60,778 bases of DNA from JBCCFW01 sp039029535 (GTDB taxonomy: Bacteria; Acidobacteriota; JBCCFW01). The stretch spans positions 1-60,778 of the forward strand of contig JBCCFW010000025.1 in NCBI GenBank assembly GCA_039029535.1, given 5' to 3'. The notes beneath the pieces were generated by a model. It was not told where the DNA came from. It did no database searches and saw nothing but the letters and a program-made list of their open reading frames with translations. Positions 1 through 8,989 of the stretch are shown in pieces. The first letter of the stretch is position 1. Every line of letters starts with the position of its first letter. The position numbers and the translations under genes are program-made.

Positions 1-51
1 CTCATCGCCGAACTTAATGGCGCGTCCTGGGACGGGATCAGGAAAGGATAA
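1..51 (+). CDS. Possible 3' end of a gene cut by the window edge
   Basis: Frame 1 reads LIAELNGASWDGIRKG and then TAA at 49-51. The stretch looks protein-like but is too short to assign. The opposite strand of 1-105 is also open without a good start codon, so the true frame is uncertain. No gene was seen in 52-197. Confidence 0.2.
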   Translation, partial: LIAELNGASWDGIRKG

Positions 52-197
52 ATCCCCGGTTGCCTTAGAGCTGATCGGGCGTTTGATCGCGCGACCAATG
101 ATCGCTCATGCCTGGCCTCCCTTGCGGGGGCGGAGGCACTTTCCGCTGTTCATGGGAGCTCGTCGTGGCGCGACGGGCTCGACGTGGATGGAGAGGC

Positions 198-1034
198 TCA
201 CTGTCGTGCTCCGGAGGAACTGGATGTTCGAGCGCGCGGGGCGAAGGCGGGCTCGGCGATGAGCGATGGGGGCAGTGGACGACCCACCGCTGGCTGCTCG
301 AGAAGGGTCACCGGTGCTCGAAACATGCGCCGGAGGACTCTCTCGGTGAGGACGTCTTCGGGGACACCGGCGGCGGCCAGTCGACCGCCGTCGAGAAGGA
401 TCAGGTGGTCGGCGTGCTCGGCTGCGAGGCCGGGGTCCTGCAATGCGGCGACGACCGTGAGCCCGCGACGTGAGAGTCGACGGGCGAGCTTGAGGACGGC
501 CTTCTGGTGGTGAAGCCCGAGCGCCGCCGTGGGCTCGTCGAGAAGGAGCGCACGCTCCCCCTCGCCGTCCCAGATCTGGGCGAGCACGCGCCCGAGCTGC
601 ACGCGAAGCTTCTCGTCCTCGGACAAGTCCGGGTAATCACGCGCGGCGAGCTCGGAGACGCCGGTCGTCTCCATGACCTCGTCGACGACGGCGGCGTCGC
701 GGCGGCGCGTGCTCCAGCGAAGGTGAGGGAGTCGGCCGAAGGCGACGACCTCTTCGACCGTGTAGGAGGCGGTGAGCGAGCTGGCCTGAGGGAGGACGGC
801 GCGTCGGCGCGCGAGCTCGGCCCGGGGGATCGTGCTCAAGCGGCGGCGGGCGAACAGGATCTCGCCGCGGGCTGGGGCGCTCTCACCGGCGAGAGCGCCC
901 ATCAGGGTCGACTTGCCGGCACCGTTGGGGCCGAGGACGACGCTGAGCTCGCCGGTGCCGAACACGGCGCTCACGTCCGAGAGCAGCTCGCGGCCATCGA
1001 TCTCGATGGACAGGTCCAGCACGTGGATCACCAC
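198..1034 (-). CDS. hmuV: Heme ABC transporter ATP-binding protein, HmuV-like, with altered catalytic motifs
   Basis: Cytoplasmic ATPase subunit expected to power heme import through the HmuU permease. About 278 residues from the GTG at 1034, chosen because it overlaps the HmuU stop (1028-1030) as in a coupled operon. Walker A is GPNGAGKST (residues about 35-43) and Walker B is ALLLDE (162-167). Three normally conserved elements are changed: the ABC signature reads LSEDE (138-142) instead of LSGGE, the D-loop reads AALG instead of SALD, and the switch histidine position reads ALQDPG with Gln199. The C-terminal 35 residues are a low-complexity extension. Family assignment is secure. Whether ATP hydrolysis is normal is doubtful from sequence alone. 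Confidence 0.9.
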   Translation of the reverse strand: MVIHVLDLSIEIDGRELLSDVSAVFGTGELSVVLGPNGAGKSTLMGALAGESAPARGEILFARRRLSTIPRAELARRRAVLPQASSLTASYTVEEVVAFGRLPHLRWSTRRRDAAVVDEVMETTGVSELAARDYPDLSEDEKLRVQLGRVLAQIWDGEGERALLLDEPTAALGLHHQKAVLKLARRLSRRGLTVVAALQDPGLAAEHADHLILLDGGRLAAAGVPEDVLTERVLRRMFRAPVTLLEQPAVGRPLPPSLIAEPAFAPRARTSSSSGARQ

Positions 1035-2128
1035 TGACCTCCGGCGGCGCTCGAGCCACGACGGATGATCCAGAGGAAGAAGGGGGCTCCCAGCAGGGCG
1101 GTGATGATGCCGATGGGGATCTCGACGGGCGCGGCGATCGTGCGGGCGACGAGGTCGCAGAGGGTCAGGCCGATGCCCCCGAGCAGCGCGGCGGCCGGCA
1201 GCAGCGCACGATGGTCCGGTCCCTGGATGAGACGCAGCACGTGGGGCACGGCGAGACCGACGAAGCTGATCACGCCGCAGGCGGCCACGCCGACTCCGAC
1301 GGACAGGGCCGTCAGCAACACCGCCCGGCGTGATGCCGACCGCACGTCGATCCCGAGATGCCCGGCCTCTGCGCGACCGAGGCTGAGCGCATTCAGCGCG
1401 GTCCCGAGCGGAAGGGCGAGGAGAAGGCAAGGCACGACGAACAGCGCGACGGTCCCGACCAGGGACCAGCTCGCGCCACCGAGACTGCCGAGCGTCCAGA
1501 AGGTGATGTCGCGGAGCTTCTCGCCGGCGAGGAGCACGAGAATGCCCGTCGCTGCTCCTGCGAGCGCATTGATCGCGATGCCGGCGAGCAGCACGGCCGG
1601 GACGGACGGCAGTCCCGAGCGCTCACTGAGCTTCCAGGTGACGTGAGTCGTCAAGAGAGCGCCGAGGAAGGCAATGAGAGGAAGCCCGATCCGAGCCAGC
1701 CAGGGAGCGACGTCGTTCAGCCACGGGCGCAGCAGCACGAGGAAGGCTGCGGCAGAGACGGCGGCGCCGGTGGAGACACCGACCAAGCCCGGCTCGGCCA
1801 GGGGATTGCGAAGGAGCCCCTGCATCAACGTGCCACCCACGCCGAGGGCGGCACCCACGACCAGACCCAGGGCGATGCGGGGGAGCCGCACCTCCCAGAC
1901 GATCGCTCGAGTGGCCTCGTCGAGCCCGGCGCCCGTGCCCAGGCCGAGCTTCTCGGAGAGCACGCTGAGGACCTCGGCGGGTCCAGCCAGCGAGCCGAGG
2001 CAGCTCGCGAGCACGATCACCACGAGCAGGGCCAGCGGCAGGACGGTGAAGACCTGACGCACCCGCCGATGTCGAGGCGACTCGTCGCCGGGACCGACGA
2101 CCTCGAGGCCGGGAGCCAGGACGGTCAC
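1028..2128 (-). CDS. hmuU: Heme ABC transporter permease, FecCD family, HmuU-like
   Basis: Inner-membrane permease of 366 residues, a normal length for FecCD/BtuC-type permeases. After a cytoplasmic N-terminus of about 28 residues comes a series of hydrophobic segments. The family-typical stretch around VRLPRIALGLVVGAALGVGG (residues about 100-119) contacts the ATPase and lines the pathway, and the PHVLRLIQGPDHR region near residue 290 is also typical. The start overlaps the HmuT stop by 4 bp (ATGA at 2125-2128) and its own stop overlaps HmuV, so the three are one transcriptional unit. Fur control is expected from the box at 3012. The substrate is inferred as heme from the partner HmuT and the neighbouring hmuS. 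Confidence 0.93.
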   Translation of the reverse strand: MTVLAPGLEVVGPGDESPRHRRVRQVFTVLPLALLVVIVLASCLGSLAGPAEVLSVLSEKLGLGTGAGLDEATRAIVWEVRLPRIALGLVVGAALGVGGTLMQGLLRNPLAEPGLVGVSTGAAVSAAAFLVLLRPWLNDVAPWLARIGLPLIAFLGALLTTHVTWKLSERSGLPSVPAVLLAGIAINALAGAATGILVLLAGEKLRDITFWTLGSLGGASWSLVGTVALFVVPCLLLALPLGTALNALSLGRAEAGHLGIDVRSASRRAVLLTALSVGVGVAACGVISFVGLAVPHVLRLIQGPDHRALLPAAALLGGIGLTLCDLVARTIAAPVEIPIGIITALLGAPFFLWIIRRGSSAAGGQW

Positions 2129-2973
2129 CGCTTCAAGCCCCTCTGCCAGGACTTGGCCAGGTGAATGGCGGCGCGTCCCGAGCGAGGACCGAAGCCGAGG
2201 AAGGCCTGATCGTCGACGGTCACCACGCGCCGGTTCTTCCCGGCCGGCGTGAGGGCGACGCCAGGAAGCGCGAGCAGGCCCTCGATCCCCTCGAGGCGTT
2301 CGAGATCTCGAGCCGACACGACCAGGAAGTCCGGTCGTGCAGCGAGAAAGTCATCGGCCGTCAGGGTCCGACGCCCTGTGGTCTTCTCGGCGGCGTCGAT
2401 GGCTCCGGACAGCTCGAGCATCACTCCTGCGTTGGTGTCCTCGCCAGCGGCTGCGAGCGACCCGTTCCCTCGCGCCTGGATGAAGAGCACGCGGGGTTGA
2501 CGGGGGAGAGCGGCGGCGATCCGCTCGGCGGACGCGAAGTCGGTCACGAGCTGCGCGGCGAGGCGCATCGAGAGCTGGTCCTGGCCGAGCGCCTTGCCCA
2601 GCTCGACGATGCGCTCGGCGGCGGATCGACGGGAGGAGGCCAGGGGCAGGCGGACGACCGTGACGCCCGCCCTCTCGAGCTGTCGGAGGACCTTGCGGGG
2701 GCTCGCCTCCTCGCCGGCGACGACCAGCGTCGGGGTGAGCTCCAAGATGCCCTCCGCTGAGAGCCGACGCTTGGAGCCGAGCTGGGGCAGCGACGCCACG
2801 AGATCGACCGGGTGGGCGCTGGTGGTGTCGACGCCGACGAGCTCCGGGCCACGGCCGAGGGCGACCAGGAGCTCGGTGGCCGTGCCCCCCAGGCTGACGA
2901 TGCGGTCCGAGCGGGCGTCGACGGGGGAGACGACGGCGGCAAGGAGGGCGATCAGCAGGGCAGCGAGGCGCAC
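2125..2973 (-). CDS. hmuT: Heme-binding periplasmic protein, HmuT-like
   Basis: Periplasmic substrate-binding protein of 282 residues that should deliver heme to HmuUV. The first 20 residues form a signal peptide (MRLAALLIALLAAVVSPVDA). The mature part begins RIVSLGGTATELLVALG, the usual opening of the class III (BtuF/HmuT) fold. It contains the QARGNGSLAAAGEDTNAGVM stretch near residue 170, typical of hemin-binding rather than siderophore-binding members. First gene of the minus-strand operon, 32 bp downstream of a promoter embedded in a Fur box, so it is expected to be induced by iron limitation. Confidence 0.92.
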   Translation of the reverse strand: MRLAALLIALLAAVVSPVDARSDRIVSLGGTATELLVALGRGPELVGVDTTSAHPVDLVASLPQLGSKRRLSAEGILELTPTLVVAGEEASPRKVLRQLERAGVTVVRLPLASSRRSAAERIVELGKALGQDQLSMRLAAQLVTDFASAERIAAALPRQPRVLFIQARGNGSLAAAGEDTNAGVMLELSGAIDAAEKTTGRRTLTADDFLAARPDFLVVSARDLERLEGIEGLLALPGVALTPAGKNRRVVTVDDQAFLGFGPRSGRAAIHLAKSWQRGLKR

Positions 2974-3011
2974 GGTCGGGATCTCTGGGGAGCGTGAGGG
3001 TGGCTCACGTT

Positions 3012-3047
3012 GATAATGATTCTGATTCTCAATATCATTTACGTCAA
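3012..3047 (-). promoter_or_regulatory. Fur box overlapping a promoter for hmuTUV
   Basis: The plus strand at 3012-3040 reads GATAATGATTCTGATTCTC followed by AATATCATTT, close to the Fur consensus GATAATGATAATCATTATC. Read on the minus strand, TTGACG (3047-3042) lies 17 bp from CAGAAT (3024-3019), a plausible -35/-10 pair pointing at hmuT. Fur would cover the promoter when iron is sufficient. The A+T content stands out against the surrounding sequence. Confidence 0.85.
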
Positions 3048-3206
3048 GTCGAATTCTGCACGGTCGCCCATGGAGTCAGCTCTCCTTTCCTCGGCACGAG
3101 CCCCGGCTTGCTGGAGTCGAGCGGGACCCAGGTCGTGGTCCCGCTCCAGGCCCGGCGAGTCGGCGTGCCCGGACGCCGACTCGCCATCACCGACGCGAGG
3201 CGGAGC

Positions 3207-6200
3207 TCAGGCCGCGCTGCGCCGACGCCGCGACGCGCCGACACCGACCGCGGTCATGACGGCCACCACGATGGCCAGCAGCACCGCCAAGGTCGGCAGG
3301 TTGCGAGAGACGATCGTCGCCATCGAGGCGTCGTCTCGCTGGAGCTCGAGGCCTTCCAACGACTCGCGGGCCGTCCCGACGCGCACGTCGTCCACCTTCT
3401 GCTGGTAGGCGCGAGCGCTCTCGGAGTCCAGCCGGGCGGCGATGGCCGCGCGCAGCTTGGCGTTGTCGCAGACGAACTCGCTGCAGCCGGCGTCGTGCTC
3501 GACGACGAGCTCGGCGTGCAGCTCGGCGATGCGACGCTCGACCTCCTCACCGGGCGCCCAGTAGCCCTTGCGGACCGTCTCGAGCATGACCGCGGTCATC
3601 TCCTGAAGGGCGTATGGGTTCTCGCGCTCGAAGAAGGAGCGGACGTCGAGCTCGTGCCGATCCTCGACATAGACCTCGTTGAGCTGGTCCCAGATCTCGG
3701 TGTCGATCTCCTCGGACTTCATGACGTCCCAGCCGTAGGTGTTGCGGAAGGTCTCGGCGAACACCTCGGCGCTGCTCGCTCCGCCATCCTCCATCAGGCC
3801 GGTGATGTACTTCGGGTTCAGCAAGGTGGTCCGCGTCTCGTGCCAGATGGCCTCACGAGCTCCCTGAACCCGCGGGTTGCTCGGACTTCGAAGATCGCTG
3901 AAGTAGGCCTGCGGGCTCGTGCCGTTGACGAGTCGCGACGCGTTCGAGAGTCCGCCCATGAACTCGTAGACGTGGTCGAGTGAGAGGGGCCCCCAGGCGT
4001 TGCTCGAGCGAGGCTGGACGATGGTGTCGGTACCGGTGAGGGCGGCCTCGAAGGCGCCGGGCGTGTAGGCGGCCCAGCGGCCTTCGTCGTACATCGCTCC
4101 CATGTTGTCGATGTAGCGGCGAGCGACCTCGTCCTCGCTCTCCCAACTGTCGCCATCCTCGACCATGCCCATGATCGCGGTGCCGTAGTTGCCGTTGAGT
4201 CCACCGAAGACGCGAATGTCCGCGAGCTCCTGAGCCTCGGCGGGCGCGACGCCGTTCTCTTTCATGACTCGCTCGGCGGCGAGGCTGCCCTCACGCACGA
4301 AGTTGTCATGGTTCCCGTCGTCCTCCGCCGCAGATGCCAGGCGGACGGCCTCGTTGATCAGGTAGAGACGAGAGGCGCCCAGGTCGCGGAACTGTCCCGA
4401 GGTCTGCACCACGACGTCGATGCGAGGTCGCTGCAGCTTCTCCATCGGGATGAGACGCACGGCATGCACGGTGCCGCGATGGTTGCGCACGGGCTCGACG
4501 CCGAGGAGGTAGAGGATCTCGGCGATCGTGATCCCCTCTTGCCTGACGAACTCGCTGGACCAGAGGCTGAAGGCGACCTTCTCCGGATAGGCCCCGGTGT
4601 CCGCCAGCTTCTGGTCGATCAGGGCCTTGGCCAGCTTCTGGCCCACCTTCCAGGCTTCCTCCGTCGGGGTCTTCTCGGCATCGATGCCATAGGTATTGCG
4701 CCCCGACGGCACGGCCCGCGGGTTCACCACGGGGTCACCACCCGACTGGGGTGGCACGAACCCACCGCCGAGGGCGTTGACGATGTTGTCGACCTCTGCG
4801 GTGGGGGACAGCTGGAGGGCGGCGCGGTACTCGAGGATCGACTCGAGCGTCTCTGAGTACGACTTCAGGGCTGCCAGGTATTCGGGGCTGTCCACGCCCG
4901 TGGCGGGTGCCCTCGCCTTCTCCGAGCTGCCGTGCGAGCCACCCCCGGGTCGGCCGCGGCCTCGCCCGCGTGCCTGCGCCGCTCGGCTGGCTTCGTGCTC
5001 CGCCGCTCGGGTCAGGATGGCCTGGTCGGCTGCGGCGATGAACTCCTTCGGCCGTGCGCGACCGGCGACGAGCTTCTCGATCATGCCGAGAGCCGGATCG
5101 CGGTAATGGTCTTCGAAGAAGTGGGCGTCGTGGATCTGGTCGGCGGTGGCGCGTCCGGCGACCTCGTCCATGTGCGCTCGGTTGTAGGCGAGGTAGTCGA
5201 CGGCCATCATCTTGAGCGTGTTGTCGAGCTCGTCGGAGTCGTAGGCCCGACCGAGAACGTGCAGGCCCGTGTTGATCTTGGCCTGCTCGACCTCGTGCAG
5301 GTAGTGGTGGATCAGGAGGAGCTCCTCGTCGGTCACGGTCTCTGGCGAGAACCCTTCGATGCCGACGTCCTTGTGCACGTCGGTCGACACGACGAGCTCG
5401 ATCGCGCTGTTGCGGTACTCGGCCTTGAGCGCGGGGTCCTCGGTGTTCCAGTACTGCTCGAACTTGTCGTCGAGTTGCTCGACCTCGCCGTAGACCTCAC
5501 CTTGATCGAAGGGAGGCGTGACGTGCGTCATCATGGTGGCGTAGGTCCGTCGCTTGGCGATCAGTGCCTCACCGACGTTGGAGATCGAGTAGAGGTAGAA
5601 GTGCGGCGTGTTGGCCATCAACGCCTCGGGCCAGTCGGAGGCGCTGAGAGCGATCTGCTTGGATGGCGTGAACTCCACGCTGCCGTGCGTGCCGAAGTGG
5701 ACCAGGGCGTCGGCGCCGAAGCCTCCGCCGGTGTTCTGGGAGGCCCAGAGATAGGCGGCGACGTAGGGATGCGGCGGGGGGACCTTCACGCCGTGCTGGA
5801 GCTTGCTGGAGTCTTCGCCCTCTCCCGCGGCGGGGACCGGGATCAGCGCGACGTTGCCGAAGACCAGACGCGGGATGGCGAGGGCGGCGGCGCCGTCCTT
5901 GACGCGGGTCATGTGGGACTCGAGCACGGAGCCGTAGTGCCGGTCCATGTCCTCGATCATCGGCGTCTCGAGACAGTCTTCTCGCCAGGTCTGGTAGTCG
6001 TCGGGCGTGACCCACTGAGGGTTGCCGTTCTCCCAGTAGTCCTCGACGGCACCCGCGGCGTAGCTGCCGAGCAGCACGCCCTCGCGTTCGATCCGTTCGA
6101 GCAAGGCGCCTGCATTCGCGGGGAGCTCACCGGTCGTGTAGCCCTCGGCTTTCAGGCGCTCGAGCAGGACCTGGAGAGACGGCGCGATCTCGAGACCCTC

Positions 6201-7322
6201 CGCGACCATCGCGTTCTTGCCGGCGCCCTTGTAGTAGAAGACGGCGATCTTCTTGTCGGCGTTCGGCGTGGTCTTCAGCCCGATCATCTTCTGGACGCGA
6301 TCCGCGAATGACTCGACGCGATCATCGATGCCTTCGAAGACCTGGAGTCCCTTGTCGTTGGGGAACTGGGCGGCGACCACGTAGGGCGACGTGCTGCCAT
6401 CGATCTCGGGCATGACGACGCCCTGGCTGAGCATGCCGCCCACGAGCCCCTGCTGGTCGGCGAGCCAGTCCTCGTGGGGTGCGAAGACGAGGAGGGGGGA
6501 CAGCGAGGGGACGTTGGCTTCCTCGAACCAGGCCGGGGCGGCGGTGCGGGCGAGTCGGCCGTGTGCGATGTGGATCACGAGATCCGGACCGAGCTCCTTC
6601 ACGTAGTCGAGGCGCTTGGCCCAGCCCCCGATCGGGTAGACGCTCATCCCACGCTCCTGGAGCGACGAGACGAGAGGCTCGAGGAACTCGGATCCGGAGA
6701 GCATCGAGGCGAGGGCCACCTTCGGCGCGCCGGGCTTGGCCCAGCCGCGGCCCTCACGGTACTTCTCGAACTCGGCGAGGGTCTCGAAGACCTGAATCTC
6801 CTCTTCGAGAGCGTAGTAGTAGGTCTCCGGGAAGACGTAGGGCTCGGCGGCCTCTTCGCTGCCGAACTTGCGGCCGTGGAGCTCGGTTCGCGAGTACTTC
6901 ATGAGCTCGCGGTAGTTCTTCTTGCCGCCGTTGGTGAAGTAGGCGCCGACCCTCTCGAGCTGGTCTGGCTCGAGGTTCGAGATTTCCTCTCCGCCGGGAG
7001 CGAAGGCGTGGACCTTGACGCCGGCTTCCTTGGCCTCGTCGAGCACGGACAACTGGTGCTCGTCGAGGTTCACTCCGCCGTGGGCGAAGAAGTACACCAC
7101 GTCGTAGCCGGTCAGCTTCGGCATCTCGCCCTGCTCGTAGGCAAGGCGATGGAGACGCACGTGACGCGACGTGTTGGCCTCGGCGATGGTGCTGAACTGG
7201 AAGTCCATGAAGTTGAGGAACGCGATGTCCGTGGGTGCCATCACCTTCTTCCAGGCGAAGGCGGCGCCCAGCAGCGCCAGCAGGCCGACGGCGATCAACG
7301 TTCTCTTCAGGGTCGTGTTCAT
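3207..7322 (-). CDS. hmuS: Membrane-anchored CobN/magnesium-chelatase-like protein, HmuS family
   Basis: About 1371 residues, the size of CobN/BchH large chelatase subunits, with family blocks such as GTHGSVEFTPSK and NYGTAIMGMVEDGDSWE. Two features set it apart from biosynthetic CobN: a hydrophobic N-terminal segment (residues about 8-23) and a C-terminal membrane segment (about 1340-1362) before an Arg-rich tail. The body is therefore expected in the periplasm or on the membrane. This matches HmuS of the Bacteroidetes hmu loci, reported to act in heme demetallation. The start at 7322 is chosen because the signal-anchor begins there; the frame stays open upstream. No cobalamin synthesis genes are nearby, and the neighbours are heme transport genes. 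An Arg/Gly-rich insert lies near residues 795-820. Confidence 0.85.
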   Translation of the reverse strand: MNTTLKRTLIAVGLLALLGAAFAWKKVMAPTDIAFLNFMDFQFSTIAEANTSRHVRLHRLAYEQGEMPKLTGYDVVYFFAHGGVNLDEHQLSVLDEAKEAGVKVHAFAPGGEEISNLEPDQLERVGAYFTNGGKKNYRELMKYSRTELHGRKFGSEEAAEPYVFPETYYYALEEEIQVFETLAEFEKYREGRGWAKPGAPKVALASMLSGSEFLEPLVSSLQERGMSVYPIGGWAKRLDYVKELGPDLVIHIAHGRLARTAAPAWFEEANVPSLSPLLVFAPHEDWLADQQGLVGGMLSQGVVMPEIDGSTSPYVVAAQFPNDKGLQVFEGIDDRVESFADRVQKMIGLKTTPNADKKIAVFYYKGAGKNAMVAEGLEIAPSLQVLLERLKAEGYTTGELPANAGALLERIEREGVLLGSYAAGAVEDYWENGNPQWVTPDDYQTWREDCLETPMIEDMDRHYGSVLESHMTRVKDGAAALAIPRLVFGNVALIPVPAAGEGEDSSKLQHGVKVPPPHPYVAAYLWASQNTGGGFGADALVHFGTHGSVEFTPSKQIALSASDWPEALMANTPHFYLYSISNVGEALIAKRRTYATMMTHVTPPFDQGEVYGEVEQLDDKFEQYWNTEDPALKAEYRNSAIELVVSTDVHKDVGIEGFSPETVTDEELLLIHHYLHEVEQAKINTGLHVLGRAYDSDELDNTLKMMAVDYLAYNRAHMDEVAGRATADQIHDAHFFEDHYRDPALGMIEKLVAGRARPKEFIAAADQAILTRAAEHEASRAAQARGRGRGRPGGGSHGSSEKARAPATGVDSPEYLAALKSYSETLESILEYRAALQLSPTAEVDNIVNALGGGFVPPQSGGDPVVNPRAVPSGRNTYGIDAEKTPTEEAWKVGQKLAKALIDQKLADTGAYPEKVAFSLWSSEFVRQEGITIAEILYLLGVEPVRNHRGTVHAVRLIPMEKLQRPRIDVVVQTSGQFRDLGASRLYLINEAVRLASAAEDDGNHDNFVREGSLAAERVMKENGVAPAEAQELADIRVFGGLNGNYGTAIMGMVEDGDSWESEDEVARRYIDNMGAMYDEGRWAAYTPGAFEAALTGTDTIVQPRSSNAWGPLSLDHVYEFMGGLSNASRLVNGTSPQAYFSDLRSPSNPRVQGAREAIWHETRTTLLNPKYITGLMEDGGASSAEVFAETFRNTYGWDVMKSEEIDTEIWDQLNEVYVEDRHELDVRSFFERENPYALQEMTAVMLETVRKGYWAPGEEVERRIAELHAELVVEHDAGCSEFVCDNAKLRAAIAARLDSESARAYQQKVDDVRVGTARESLEGLELQRDDASMATIVSRNLPTLAVLLAIVVAVMTAVGVGASRRRRSAA

Positions 7323-7383
7323 GGGGGCTCTCACTGTTGGTTCTTCGGTTGCGTGAGGGGTCGGGGGACTGCGGTGCCGGCGA

Positions 7384-7713
7384 TCACTCGGGGACGTAGA
7401 CGATGGTGCCGTCCTCCAGCTGGTAGGCGGAGCCGACACGCTTTCCGCCTCCTTCGGATACCTCTCCACTTGCTTGATATCTCTCGATCACGTCGCCCTT
7501 CTTGACGATGATCTCCATGTTCTCCTCGCCGGGGTTCTTCACCAAGGTGACGTCGTCCTTGGTGAAGAGCTCGACGATCTGCATGCGGGCAGCCATCGCC
7601 ACCATGAGGGCGACGGCGAAGACCATGGCCACGTCGAAGAGGTTGGCCATGCCGGACAGGGGGTCGTTCTCGGGACCGTCGAGGTCCAGGGGGCGACGTC
7701 GCATCAGCCTCAT
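7384..7713 (-). CDS. DUF2149-like small membrane protein, HmuS partner
   Basis: 109 residues. A short polar N-terminus containing DPLSGMANLFDVAMVFAVAL leads into one membrane segment (about residues 24-42), then a soluble C-terminal part ending in GTIVYVPE. This is the pattern of DUF2149 proteins found beside ExbB/MotA-like and CobN-like genes in hmu loci. One membrane helix plus a periplasmic domain recalls ExbD, so an energy-coupling role is plausible but inferred. The start ATG overlaps the ExbB-like stop (ATGA, 7710-7713). A 61-bp gap separates it from hmuS. Confidence 0.8.
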   Translation of the reverse strand: MRLMRRRPLDLDGPENDPLSGMANLFDVAMVFAVALMVAMAARMQIVELFTKDDVTLVKNPGEENMEIIVKKGDVIERYQASGEVSEGGGKRVGSAYQLEDGTIVYVPE

Positions 7714-8306
7714 TGCCGTGCCTCCTGAATCAGGTCGACCACGTAGGCCAGGAGATCGTGGTCCGCCTGGTGCCAGCGTTTCTTGGCGGTCTGAACCATG
7801 AATCCCACGGCGCCGACGAAGATGCCCACGACCGTCGTCGAGAACGCGACCTGCATGTTCGTGGCCATGGAGGCGATGTCTCCCGACGCGAGTCCGGCGA
7901 GCGCGGGACCCATGGGGATCAGCGTCCCCATGAGACCCAGCATCGGGCCCACGCGCATGAGCGTGAGTGAGGTGTCGAGATCCCGACGCGTCGCGAGAGC
8001 GTGATCGGCCAGAACCTTCTCGCAGCGGGTCGGCTGCCAGTCGTGGTCCACGAGGCGCTGCAGGTGACGGGCGAATGAGCTCTCGCCGCGCGTGACGGCC
8101 TCGATTGGCAGGGAATCGAGCTCTCCCCGCTCGGCGCTTTCGGCGAGGGCCTCCAGGCTCGCGCGATGACGGAGGCGCGAGGAGAAATCTCCGTAGACGT
8201 CGCCCAGGAGAAGGAGTGACCAACCGACGGCGAGCAGCAGGAGCACGATGACGGGGATCATCAAGCCGGCCGACAGCCAATAGAGCGCGCTGGTGAGCAT
8301 GTCCAC
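7710..8306 (-). CDS. MotA/TolQ/ExbB proton-channel family protein
   Basis: 198 residues with a membrane segment at about 10-35 and two more in the C-terminal half, separated by a cytoplasmic loop. The block RVGPMLGLMGTLIPMGPALA followed by ATNMQVAFSTTVVGIFVGAVGF is the MotA/TolQ/ExbB signature. Probably forms the ion channel that energises outer-membrane heme uptake or HmuS, with the DUF2149-like protein in place of ExbD. The start is GTG 8306 or ATG 8300; GTG lies 3 bp after the preceding stop. No tonB gene is visible in the window. Confidence 0.88.
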   Translation of the reverse strand: MDMLTSALYWLSAGLMIPVIVLLLLAVGWSLLLLGDVYGDFSSRLRHRASLEALAESAERGELDSLPIEAVTRGESSFARHLQRLVDHDWQPTRCEKVLADHALATRRDLDTSLTLMRVGPMLGLMGTLIPMGPALAGLASGDIASMATNMQVAFSTTVVGIFVGAVGFMVQTAKKRWHQADHDLLAYVVDLIQEARQ

Positions 8307-8308
8307 GG

Positions 8309-8989
8309 TCAGCGTCCGATCAGGAGGGTGGCCCGGCGCACGACGAAGGCCATGGCGAGGCAGGCGAGCGCGAGTGCGGCTGCCAGGGGAATCGCCCAGA
8401 AGGGGTGGTCGTCAGCGCGTGATGGCACCACGCCACCGCGAGCGAGGAGAGGCAAGAACATCGCGAGGACTCCTTGCACGAAGGCCAGGAAGAGCAGGAC
8501 TTCCAGGCGGGAGTCGACGTCACGGAAGAGCTGGCGGACGAGGAGGGTGCCCCCTCCCATGAGGAGGCCGAGAGCGAGTGCGAGGAGACAGCCGAGATGG
8601 AGAAACGACCAACCGGTCGTCGTGTTGAACACGAAGACCAGGAGGAGGAACGCGCCGAAGACGGCGCCCAGCGCTGGGAGGGTGGCCAAGGCCCTGAGGA
8701 ACGCGTGAGCTCGGCCTCCGTCATGGCGCATCAGCCTCAGGAGCAGCAGTGCGAGGAGGACCGACTCGACGATCACGATCACGCAAAGGTCTTGCAGGAC
8801 CGTGAAGCTGTCGAGCGTCTGCGAGAGCACCTGCACGTTCACCCGTGAGGCCCAGGGAGTCGACAGCGCGCAGGCCAAGGCCGGCAGGGTCGAGAGGGTG
8901 AGGCTGATGCCTCGGCGCTCGGGCAGGCTGGCTCTCACGACCGAGAAGGCCAGGCCGCTCAGGCAAAGCAGGCTGATGAAGAGCCACAT
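8309..8989 (-). CDS. Multi-pass membrane protein of the hmu operon
   Basis: 226 residues with about six hydrophobic segments, starting MWLFISLLCLSGLAFSV and ending in a basic tail. The ATG at 8989 is chosen because GGAGG lies upstream at proper spacing; the frame stays open further upstream but without hydrophobic content. I do not recognise the family by motif. Its place before the ExbB-like and DUF2149-like genes matches the unnamed membrane gene that accompanies HmuS-type loci. First gene of a four-gene minus-strand operon. Confidence 0.75.
   Translation of the reverse strand: MWLFISLLCLSGLAFSVVRASLPERRGISLTLSTLPALACALSTPWASRVNVQVLSQTLDSFTVLQDLCVIVIVESVLLALLLLRLMRHDGGRAHAFLRALATLPALGAVFGAFLLLVFVFNTTTGWSFLHLGCLLALALGLLMGGGTLLVRQLFRDVDSRLEVLLFLAFVQGVLAMFLPLLARGGVVPSRADDHPFWAIPLAAALALACLAMAFVVRRATLLIGR

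Noticed and set aside
3207..7322. CobN as a cobalamin biosynthesis enzyme
   Set aside because: Membrane anchors at both ends, heme transport neighbours, Fur boxes, and no cob genes support HmuS instead.
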